This document shows positions 34,782-45,000 of a stretch of DNA of 64,000 nucleotides, piece after piece (position 1 is the first letter of the stretch; the number at the start of each line of letters is the position of its first letter). Source of the DNA: Mycoemilia scoparia (Eukaryota > Kickxellomycota > Kickxellomycetes > Kickxellales > Kickxellaceae); contig JANBPU010000005.1 of NCBI GenBank assembly GCA_027575805.1, forward strand, positions 267,773-331,772, in the 5' to 3' direction. The notes below the pieces were generated by a model. That model was not told the DNA's origin. It was given only the letters and a program-made list of their open reading frames with translations, and did no database searches. The position numbers and the translations under genes are program-made.

Positions 34782-37521
34782 CTAATTGAAAAAGAAGCCA
34801 TTGATAGTCTTGGCCACTTGTTCTTGGCCTTCTACAAAGAGAATGACGAATACAAACAGATGCAATTTTTTAGTTTTCAACCCTTTTCCCTTTGGTTGGC
34901 AGCAATGGGGCACTTCAGAGCTATAGTGTTCTGGTGGCTGCTTGATATGCCTCTTATACCAATCCGCCTTGGCACCGGTATCTAGTGTGGCCATTGCAGT
35001 TAGCCGTGGTTTAATTTGCTGGTCCAAAGATTCTAGGCTCCTACCTTTCTTGTCCTGGCTTTCTGTCAATTTGCAAATAATGCCATGTATGGTTCGCTTT
35101 CTATCAATGGAGCTTCCAAAAGGCTGCATCAAAAACCCTAAAACATCACAGGCACGCTCCATTTCCAAAAGCCCTCTTCCGCTCTGACATTGATCTTTCT
35201 ATATGGTATTATCATCATTGTTATTGCCATGAGCGTTGGCTGGACATCTGATAACGCTGATAGACGCCCAGCCATGATTCCAAACAAATGCCTCTGTGGC
35301 GTCTGGATACTCCTAAGCTTTGTGCTAATTCATTTCCATATTACTGACCTGGACATATACACTGCTGAGAGTGGCTACTATCGAGTCCACAAGTGCTTGC
35401 AAGTACCCATGTTTTGCCTGCAATATCAGCCAACACTTTGCAACATCTAAACCTGGTGCTGCTGATGCTGATGACAATGGCGATGATGTATTGTCTGTCT
35501 TTGTGCATTGTTCGTATTTATCTAACGCCTCTGACAAAAGACCAATACCAAGCAGCTTGGCTTCAGCATCCACACCCTCTGTCCCCTGTGGCCTTTGGTT
35601 GTCTTCTCTTGTTGATGATATGGTTGTTTTTGCTGCTGCTGCTGCTGCTACTACTGCCCTTACAATAGATGCCAAATCGCCGCCGATGTCGCTGTTTTTG
35701 TTTTTCTATCAGAGTTGGAGGAAGCACAAAATGTAACTTATCATACGGTTGTTTTCGTGGTAGTTTCTGTATCATATACCAATTGGATAGGGCCGGATTT
35801 ACATTTGGTTTGTGATATCCGCCATCTATCTGTATTTCCAAATTGGCTTACCATCATGTCGTTGCTGCTACCTACATTATCTTCAGAAATAATCCGAATG
35901 ACCTTTGGGCCGATAGTGTTTCTCCAGGCCGAAAGTATCCGTTTGTCTTGGTACCTTAGTATCAGCCAGGCAAATTCTTCAAGCGCTGTTTCTGCTGAAC
36001 TAAAGCTGTCTATTATACCATCAAATGGGCCGACGCTTCCGATGCAGTTTTCTTTGTTCCCATGGTTTATTATTAGCCAAGTGATCTTCACACACACACA
36101 CACAGGCAAAAAGAATGCAGTAATTATATTGTTAGGTTTATATATATTGTTATAGAGCAGATGTGGTATATTGTGCTTGCTCCTTTCCTTGGGTCATTGT
36201 AATATACAATGATAATGACAATAATAGTAAAAGTGGTGGTGTTGGATATTATATTGAGGGATGTGTTGCATCATTTCCCTTCATCCAGACTTACCATCGA
36301 TGCGCGAACCACTTTGGATTTATTGAATAGCCTATTGGTTATGGCGGTGTAGATTATAACATGTTATAGCCTTCTATAGCGTATCCCCATGTTGGTGACA
36401 TTGGATATTTCTTCCATGTCCACATATAATGGTGGATCATTATTAGACCACATTCATCATACCTTTTTCTGGTCTCCAATGTAATTGGTATGCTGCTGCT
36501 GCTGCCAGTTTCCACTACTATCATTCTTTTCGCCACAATTTGCCAAAGACTATGGCTGTACAGGTCACTCAATGTATTGTTACCATCCATATCTAATATC
36601 TCGGTGATTGCCTCTAGACCTGCACATGCTGTATCTGGGTCACAAAGAAACAAGTGTGTCCAGTTTTTCAATATTGTTTCTGCACTATCTCTCTATCAAC
36701 GCACATGTATGGCCAAATGGGGGTTATGAGTGACGTTCAACATATACATCTAATGTATAGTATGGTCACCAAAGCATCTAGAGATAACTACTTGCCTCCA
36801 ACGTCTCTCCTTTCATTTTGATGCTTTTAAACTTGGCTAGAAGGGTATCAAGTATTAGACTAGGATCATCTGCTGTATGTAAATCTCGTTGTTTAATATC
36901 TGTTGCCACAGTGTTGATGGTGATGCTGTGCAAATTCCTGGCAAACCACTCCAGTGCTCTTTTTGATACATTGACAGTTTATATATAATCGCAGGGTTTA
37001 GTTATGTGACGTATAGTAACAAAAGTTTCCACGGTTATGCTCTACCTGAATGCTTACCCCTGGTATGTATAGGCATCTTTGGGTCTCAATGCTTTGCTGT
37101 ACTCAGCCATTGCTTCTATTAAGGCAACAGATAATCCAGAGTCATTGATGATGGGCTCTAATCGACATAGCGTATTGCATATCTGGCCTAGCTCTGGATA
37201 TTTGCGTGAACACTCCTGTGCTGTTGGGCATCGTCTAGCAAACTACACAGTATAACAGATTGAATCAATTGGTTTTCTATTCTATTTGCGGTTGTTAGAT
37301 CTTCCTGATGCTCTCAATTATATCATTATATTGAGATAGAAAGCATCCCTGCTATATGTGCTTTATAATCATTTGGGGTTCGATGATCTTACTTCTTTAA
37401 CCTGAATAAGGCTTTCTAGGATATGTGTTCGTCTATCACAATACTCCTGTGAACCAGTCAAGGTACTACAAAAGTATACCACATGTGTCCTCAATGCTTC
37501 TATAACTTTATTGTAGCTCAT
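34782..37521 (-). CDS. Unrecognised 602-residue protein, 9 exons
   Basis: I do not recognise this protein. Exons 37521-37393, 37242-37058, 36958-36796, 36692-36463, 36331-36295, 36085-35852, 35705-35349, 35312-35256 and 35198-34782 sum to 1,809 nt in a single frame. The N-terminal two thirds look all-helical (SYNKVIEALRTHVVYFCSTL, ALEWFARNLHSITINTV, LILDTLLAKFKSIKMKG), so a helical-repeat scaffold is likely. A Ser/Ala/Thr-rich linker precedes GLDVAKCWLILQAKHGYLQA and ACDVLGFLMQPFGSSIDRKR. No catalytic motif is visible. Intron 3 has a GC donor (GAG|GCAAGT). The donor after exon 8 (AGC|GTTATC) is weak and the least certain join. Its promoter holds family-1 copy e. Confidence 0.6.
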
Positions 37522-37611
37522 TACATTTATCGTTATAAAGTGATGTGATCCTTAATGCAACTTCACTCATTAGTATTTCCAGCCATACTGAATTATTATG
37601 GTAGTCATGGC

Positions 37612-37700
37612 ATATGGGAGTATATTTTTGAAGGGTTAGTCACTCATTTGGCTGTGATTGCGCCTATAATCATCCACCCTTCAAAAATCACTACCCATAT
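37612..37700. repeat. Family-1 foldback element, copy e (shortest, cleanest)
   Basis: ATATGGGAGTATATTTTTGA and AGGG at the left match the inverse of the right end CCCTTCAAAAATCACTACCC then ATAT over about 25 bp. The 40-bp interior is the core CATTTGGCTGTGATTGCGCC then TATAATCATCC. It sits 110 bp downstream of the PDCD5 stop and about 90 bp upstream of the next gene's ATG. Confidence 0.82.
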
Positions 37701-37809
37701 ATCTAATCTTTATAAATATCTTTAGATAGTAGATAGACTCAAGGCATTAAAATTGCGATGCAACTAGTTTTTGGATTTATTCAAAAAAAATTTAAAATTA
37801 ATATATAGG

Positions 37810-38687
37810 CTAAAAATCATATTCCTCCTCCTCGGACTCGTCATCTAACTGTCTGCGGTTAAACTAGTGGGTTATAAATATACAGAATATCGATAAACTA
37901 GTTGAGGCATATCATATGTTACTTTGTTTTATCACCAAAAAAGTTTAAATGGGCAAAAGCTTACCACAATCTTTGTTTTATTGCTATTATCACTGTCGCT
38001 GATGCGTTCAAGCAGCTGTAATAAGTCATCCTCTCCTACTTTGGCCTGGATCTTTCCTGTTCTTGCCATACTGATGAGCATTGATTCTACACCTCGTGCT
38101 TTCTCTGGTTTAACAAGTGCAATTCTGCCCACTAACATTATTAACCACACACACACATATATATAAGTATATATATTTCTTTAGCTACTGCGTCTATTCA
38201 AAAGTTTACCACAAAGATTTTAATATTTATTAGCCAAAAATACTCACATCTTTCTCTTGCGTTGTTATCCAATATACGAGTAAGCTATAAGTATTGTCAT
38301 TAGTTTTAACCTAAACTGTAATAATATCTATATATACTGCTATCTGGATTAGCCAATACTTACAATACTTTGCTTCATCTCTTCCTCTTGTCTATATTTA
38401 TATACATGAAAATGATTTCATGGTAGATATATTTTTTTGACATGTCTTGATATTACATCAACACTGCTATACATTGCAGAATATATATATATATCTCAAC
38501 TTACCTTCTTTTTTCCTCTACAGCAGACGCTCCGTTTCCTCCAGAACCGCCACTGGGAGCATTATCATTACCACCAACATTACCAACTCCCTATTTCAGA
38601 GTATCACAGCAGCAGCAGCAGCAAAAGAATTCAGTGGTGGGAAATTCGAGTTATTGTAGGGCAAAGTTATGTAAATAATAATAGTTA

Positions 38688-38720
<33 letters not shown>

Positions 38721-38812
38721 CATTAACTGTAAATAATGAAGTTTTTCAAAGTCTATACCTCAATGCTATTTGGCGACAATTTGCCTGGTATGAGTCCTTG
38801 TAGCTTATCCAT
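37810..38812 (-). CDS. PDCD5-family protein, 6 exons
   Basis: Homologue of programmed cell death protein 5 (yeast YMR074C type), a small helical protein reported to bind chaperonin/tubulin and DNA in other organisms. Exons 38812-38759, 38590-38505, 38391-38364, 38284-38248, 38131-37965 and 37863-37810 sum to 426 nt, giving 141 residues. Conserved features are REEEMKQS-type helix (RRQEEEMKQSILTRILDNNA), the family signature RIALVKPEKARGVESMLISM, GEDDLLQLLERIS and the C-terminal KIVFNRR followed by an acidic tail. A Gly/Asn-rich insert (VGNVGGNDNAPSGGSGGNG) encoded by exon 2 is unusual. The gene starts 435 bp from RPB9 in divergent orientation. Confidence 0.9.
38689..38718. repeat. (GTA)n microsatellite in PDCD5 intron 1
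   Basis: An uninterrupted TAG trinucleotide run of about ten units lies inside the intron 38591-38758, with a short (CAG)n run nearby at about 38609-38623. Confidence 0.8.
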
Positions 38813-39247
38813 TATAAGTGTAGTATTTGTGTTTGTTAAAATTCGCAAGTTCCAATATATTTATATAATAAGAAATGAAAAGAAAGTGATAGAATGTCAA
38901 GGTTAATCGAGCTGTGTATTTATGCACGTGGCTCAATGAATGTGATACTTGATAAATTCAAGGTCAAGAAGAAAGTCAACTTTAAAACAGCATAAGCACA
39001 ATAATAGCTTTGCGTGCTTGAGTATAATTTATATTATGGACCCATACTTTTATACTTTTAAAAGGTTGAATTATCCTTTGCTTGAAGCGATGTTTTGATC
39101 ACTGAATTGATGTATAATATTGGGTTGTGTTTGTACTAAAAGAAGATAGTGAAAGAAAGAGCCGTGTTTATTAATAGCGATTAAAGTTGGTTCAAAGAGT
39201 TTCGTAAAATCAATATTAAAAAATATTGATTCCATATACACTTTAAA
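38813..39247. other. Divergent promoter PDCD5 / RPB9
   Basis: 435 bp, AT-rich, shared by two divergent genes. No repeat of either foldback family is present. Confidence 0.4.
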
Positions 39248-39931
39248 ATGTCGTCTTTCAAGTTTTGTCCAGAATGGTGAGTTTAGCATTTAGCCCAGTT
39301 ATATAATATATTCTAAAGTATTTAGAAGGGTATTCCTGGTTTGATTATTTCAGACAAAATGTTCTAATGTAAATATATTAATGGATTGCAAATTTGATGT
39401 AGCAATAATATGTTATATCCCAGAGAAAATAGAAGCGAAAAGAAGCTCCTGCTTGCCTGTCGCAATTGTCCATATTCAGAGGAGGCCACTAGCTATCTAG
39501 TCAATCGTCACGAAGTATTACACATCCCAAGGTAAGTTAAACGTGGTGTACAATCACAAAAAAATCTGTCTCCAGAATGTTAGTATCTAAATAGCCCACT
39601 TATTTGTACAATAGTGAACAAACTATGGTTGTAACTGATCTTTGTACCGATCCAACGCTGGTAAGCATACGCCCTATCTTAAAACTACTTATAAACATGT
39701 ATATGTTTTTTTGTGATATCTAGTAGTATTTACATGATCTTGCTCCACATTTTTACTGTATAGCCACAGACCCATGATGTCGAGTGCGAAAAATGTGGGG
39801 GAAAGAATGCAGTTTACTTCCAATCTCACTCGAGACATCCAGATACTCGAATGACCCTTTACTATGTCTGCTGCAACACTAATTGCCAGTACCGGTGGAC
39901 ATCTGAAAAACAAAAGGGAGATTTCAATTAA
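39248..39931 (+). CDS. RPB9: RNA polymerase II subunit RPB9, 4 exons
   Basis: Exons 39248-39276, 39403-39531, 39615-39660 and 39764-39931 give 372 nt and 123 residues. Rpb9 sits on the Pol II jaw and supports start-site choice, elongation and proofreading. Two zinc ribbons are visible: N-terminal FCPECNNMLYP with CRNCPYSEEA, and a C-terminal TFIIS-type CEKCGGKNAVYFQSHSRHPD with CCNTNC. The Q-S-R-H-P-D-x-R-M-T core is kept. Length equals yeast Rpb9 (122). Intron 1 splits a Cys codon (TG|C). The gene converges on the MARCH5-like gene, with 136 bp between stop codons. Confidence 0.95.
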
Positions 39932-40067
39932 CTATTACATCAATTCCAGCCTCATCATTTTCCTGAGTTGATAGTAAAACAACACGTTGATTATTGTATT
40001 GGCAAGATATTACAATATAGTTTCCTAATAAATCATGGAATTTTAATAAAAGAAATTTGTTTGAAAA

Positions 40068-41755
40068 TTAGGCAATTCTTCGGCTTTTACGAACATAGTA
40101 TGTTAGATACGAATACCAAAACTTCATCAAATCCTAAAGACAAACAATTAAATTTATGCGTCAGTGTTTTACATTTATGATGATCCGCAACAAACCATTA
40201 TATAAAAGTATATGGCCTTACTCTAAGTACTACGGCAGTGAATGCACCAATAATGCTTCTGTGGAACTTTTGAGGAAAGAGGCCAGCAATTCTTGGAGAC
40301 ATTCCAAGTATACTATATATATATATATATATATATATGTACAAATTTATAGGATTTCAATGCGGGTTATTATTAAGTCATTAATAGTAAAGCGGGTGTA
40401 AGTTAGAGACAATATATATGTATAAACTAACCTTCCACAGACGCTGCCCAGTGTTGGAGTCAAAAGGGTCCATATAAATTCTCTAATAACCCCTTCAAGG
40501 CTAACAACGATGTTCCACCGGAGCCCAGCACCTTGCCCGTCATTATCTCTATCTGGGTTATCTTCAGGGGCATCACCCTCGTTAACACCAATCTCAATCT
40601 GTGCTACCTCATCATCGTCGTCATGGTCGTCTAGGTTGTTAGGGTCTCTGAGAGCAATCCCAGCAGCTTTCGACTTTTGGAATTGCCCATCCCACTTCAG
40701 CTGCAAATTTCCCAGAGTTTTGACCCACAGAAGTCGATATACGGAGCTATATATATTGGCCATTGTGGTTAGAATTACAAACACTAGTTTTATGACCAAT
40801 GGGATAATGTAAATGTTTTTGGATAGTATAGACAAGCACGACTACCAACCTTATCAATGGTATTGATGCTAGCGTAAGTGCTTTGCTAGGAGGACATGCT
40901 AGTGTCGATGTGTTGTATCCTGTAATTGCCAAAGGAACTAATGGGAAATACACTGGCATAAAGCTGAGTTTATTGACCAGCATGGCAATTGGAATAGCTG
41001 GTATTCCAAGCTATATGATATTATGTACAAAAAGTCAATCATGGTTAATAATTTGGCACTGATGTAAAAATGTGTGCATGCATCTATCCTCTAGCACTTT
41101 TCATGCTTACCCAAATCGATGGATTCATTTGGCGCATTATAGAAAGGATCCTTCTTGCTTCTATAGAACCGCAGATTGCGTACATTGTATGGAGTCTAAC
41201 GTCGAATGAAATGTGGTACCGATCAGTTTTTCAGTAATCATTTATATAGCCATTTTTTAAGTTACAACAATAGCCGCAGTCGCTATTTATATGGTGAATA
41301 AACCTACCCATATGACGAAAGAACAACGATAACCGACGCAGTCGTTGATAATACAATCATACCGGGAACAACATAGTCTATGACTTTAGACAATATCTTC
41401 ATTATTGTGTATGGTAATGGTCGTATTTCGATTATGCGGTACACCTGGCGGCATTGTGGACACTTGTACTAGTTATTTGAAAATGTGCATACGCATAAAA
41501 GTACATTTGACACATGTTAGCATGACCTTTTGATAGCGGTTACCATTAGAGTTATAATGACAGCAGCAAGTGATGGCCAAATTTATAAATGAGTACCTGT
41601 CTAGTATATTTCTCTTGCGACTCTATCCATTTTAGCAAGCATTCTTCGTGGCATTCTAGAGAGCATTTGCAGGGTCTTATCCATTTAGGCCCATTGTCCT
41701 TTTTTGAGGGTTTCTCATCGTAACAAATCCAGCATACAGTTGTTTCTTCGCTCAT
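40068..41755 (-). CDS. RING-CH membrane E3 ligase, MARCH5-like, 7 exons
   Basis: Exons 41755-41597, 41468-41308, 41195-41111, 41010-40850, 40746-40432, 40312-40222 and 40133-40068 sum to 1,038 nt, giving 345 residues. A RING-CH finger opens the protein (CWICYDE...PCKCS...CHEECL...YKCPQC; Cys4-His-Cys3 order), split by intron 1. Hydrophobic segments follow: VVPGMIVLSTTASVIVVL, LGIPAIPIAMLVNKLSF, SFMPVYFPLVPLAITGY, and a C-terminal helix set. The order, and phrases such as GIPAIPIAMLV, match metazoan MARCH5/MITOL of the mitochondrial outer membrane. An acidic loop of about 40 residues (DDHDDDDEVAQIEIG) before the last helices is not in the animal protein. Mitochondrial location is inferred by homology. 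Confidence 0.8.
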
Positions 41756-42036
41756 GGAGTCTATTTAAATGTGATAAAAGCTATAAATGCGTATATATTA
41801 ATATGAAAGTACAATAAGGGTGTGGGAAAGAGATAGAGAAATATACACCAAATACTCTGTGACTTCTTGATCAATAATGTGCTGCAGCAGGGTCGGAATA
41901 ATACACATTGATCACACCTTTTTTAATACGTCAAACCATAACCTATGGCAATGAATCCAAATGTTTTTTAAATCAGAAGCACGAAAAAACAACCGCCAGT
42001 CAATCAAATATAGTTACGTATTTGTTTTGGTGCAAG

Positions 42037-45000
42037 ATGCAAGCGGAGCAAGATTTGGTAACCACCAACAGACAGGTATCGTTTTTCAAGGAAAAGAAAT
42101 GGTTTGAAAAAGCTCTGACCGAACTGGTGTCTCTGGCCCAAGATCAATCCAAATGGAAAACAGAAAGGAGCCCTTCAAAGTCCGAGTGGAGTAGAGAGAA
42201 GGAACTCGAAAAAGTGCTGAACCAGTATCAAGAGATGCCCAATTGTTTGGAGTCAAGCATCGAGTTTATAATGACCACAGTTGTACAAGAAACCATAAAG
42301 CCCTATATCCTTGCATGGGAGGATGGTATTGAAGCGGGGTTGAGGGTAGGAGATAGTCGTGGAGAAAGTAGTGGCCATAGCCACAAGTCCACTATTTCAA
42401 CCAATCGAATGGACCATCTCTTCAGATTGCTGTATGTCCTCAGCAAGGTTAAAGGATACAAGCATTTGATCAAGCTGTTTAGTAATCAAGTAAGCGACGT
42501 CGAGCCAGTACTGCACTTTCTTGAGGCATGTTTAGAAGAAAAGGCTGATAAACAATGGGAGACTCGATTCATTGTTTATCTTTGGCTAACGCTGCTAGTA
42601 ATGACTCCTTTCGATCTAAGATCCATCGATTCAAGGGCGAGTGCTAATACCTCTCTAATAGGAAAATGGAAAACAGCAGGCCAAATCAGCCTCAAAGCAT
42701 CAGGAAAGGAAATGGAGGGTGCTGCACTGATGTTGTCTCGCTTGCTTACAAGAAAAGATACATTGCCTACCGAGTTGCCAAAGTTCTTAGACTGGTGCTT
42801 TGAAACCCTTGACTCGGTTGTATCATCCGATGAATCATACAGTATCCAAGACATATTTGTTATTAATGGGATTCTGCGTACTATATGCAACGTATATCGT
42901 GTAGGGGATCGAATTCTTTTAAATCCTACCCTCGAAAGCACATTTAGCAGACTCATGGCTCTGAATGAAAATGCCGTTTTCCAAAAAATTCTCGAGGAAA
43001 ATGTTCTGGCACGAAAACTCATGGTAAAGGTCTCGCAAAGAATTGCCTTGTGCTATCTCAGACCCACTGTTGCATCTTGGCGATACCATGTTGGAGTTAG
43101 ATCTCTTGCTATTGGCCTTGGCCAGGATAAGGAATCCCAAGGATCTATTAAAAATGATAGCTCAAAATTCAATGCTGAGGAGTCTGATGACGATTTTGTT
43201 CCTGAGGAGGTCGAGCACCTGTTGAATATAATATTCGAAGGGCTGAAAGATACAGATACTATAGTTCGCTGGTCAGCAGCCAAAGGCATTGGCCGCATAA
43301 CCTTCAGGTTACCAAGGCAGTTTGGCCTTGAGGTGATTCAAATGGTAGTGGACCAGTTAGCTGAAAATACTATTCCTAGGCATTCTGCAGATACCACGCC
43401 AAACCTATTTCCTCAGGTCGAGCCACTTGATCTTGCAATGACCTCAGAATACACTTGGCATGGTGTTTGTCTTGCACTTGCTGAGCTAGCTCGCCGAGGG
43501 CTGCTTTTGGTAGAAATCTTGGACTCGATTATGCCATGGATACTTCGTGCCCTCACGTATGAAGTGCAGCGGGGAAGTCATTCTGTAGGTTCTAACGTAA
43601 GAGATGCTGCTTGCTACGTTGCTTGGTCATTTGCTCGTGCCTACGATTTTTCAAAAGAGCTGTTTCAATCCTGGGTGCTTCCGCTAGCTACTACACTAGT
43701 TTCTGTGGCAGTTTTTGATCGCGAAATACATGTCCGAAGAGCAGCATCCGCGGCTTTCCAGGAGCATGTAGGCCGTCATGGTGCTTTCCCCCATGGAATA
43801 TCCGTGCTCAAACTCACTGATTTCTATTCTGTTGGGATAATGGGTAAAGCATACATTAGCGTCAGCTCAAAGGTTGCAAAGTTTGATGAATATAAGCGTC
43901 CTCTTGTAATACATGTGGCCACAAATACTCTGTACCACTGGCACATCAAGACGAGAGAACTTGCTGCAGAATCTTTGAAAGAACTCTCTTTGGCAGTTCC
44001 TGAAATCTTTTTGACCACACTGATTCCAGAAATGATACGAAACACACGCTCACCACTGCTTCCCATGCGTCATGGTGCACTATGTGGCCTCAGCTATGTT
44101 GTTCCTGCTCTCTTTAATGCCAAATTTGTTGGTAGCGAGGACTTTGAAGCACACAAGGATCTAGTAACGAAAATTTTGCAGGTCCCAGAACAAATACCAA
44201 AGCAATATTTTGCAGATTTTAATTCAAAGTTTACATTGATAGCTCTGTCTCAGTATATTGAAAAGACCATCTTGTCAGCAATAGTTGTGGAATCGCACTA
44301 TATTGGAGAATACTGGAGCTATATCTTTATGATGCTTGATCGAAAGGAGGAAGAGGTTCACCAGGCAGCCTGTAATGTTATTGCAACTATTGTTTCATTA
44401 TATCCTATCAATGCTGCAGATGTTATCAAAAGAGTTATTGATGGCTGTAATCCTCAAAAACCCGAATCCACCCGCAGAGGATCACTTCTTGCGCTGGGAT
44501 ATTTAGCTGCTACAAAGGAAGATCAGATTTCGAGCGAGTTGATAATGATGTTACAAGACACCATTCTGAACGTATTTATTGATGACGAAGTAGCGAGCAC
44601 CACAACCGTAGAAATGCGTCAAAATGCTGCGGAGACACTGGGAGTATTTTTTAAATACCTAAATAGCCAAAAATCAGATCTCTTGCCCCCGAGCTGGACC
44701 GCTAAAACAATTGAATTGCTAAAGATCGCAACAAATGATTATACTCTTGACCACAGAGGGGATGTAGGCTCATTAGTTAGAATGGGATCATTGAGATCGC
44801 TCTTATCAATAGCCCCTTTGTTGCTTCCTAAGATCAGTGGAGATCAAGCTGACGATGTGCTTGGAGTCGCTTTATCACAAGCAGCCGAGAGAATAGAAAA
44901 GCTGCGTAAAGCTGCTGGAGAAGTTGTTCATTATATTCTGCATGAGTTTGAGGGGATTACCTATACCAATATTAAGCTGGCGGCTAGAATTCTTGTCAAA

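Noticed and set aside
35829..35852. A possible 22-nt mini-intron in the unrecognised gene
   Set aside because: A 148-nt intron from the same donor to the acceptor before 35705 has a good pyrimidine tract and leads into a longer consistent frame.
1..41755. A functional cluster of mitochondrial genes (ABCB8-like, lipoate ligase, IF1, RPO41, LysRS, MARCH5-like)
   Set aside because: They are separated by unrelated genes on both strands, and such genes are common; coincidence is sufficient.
41908..42036. Open frame extending TBCD upstream of 42037
   Set aside because: It has no ATG in frame, only a TTG; the segment lies in the divergent promoter.
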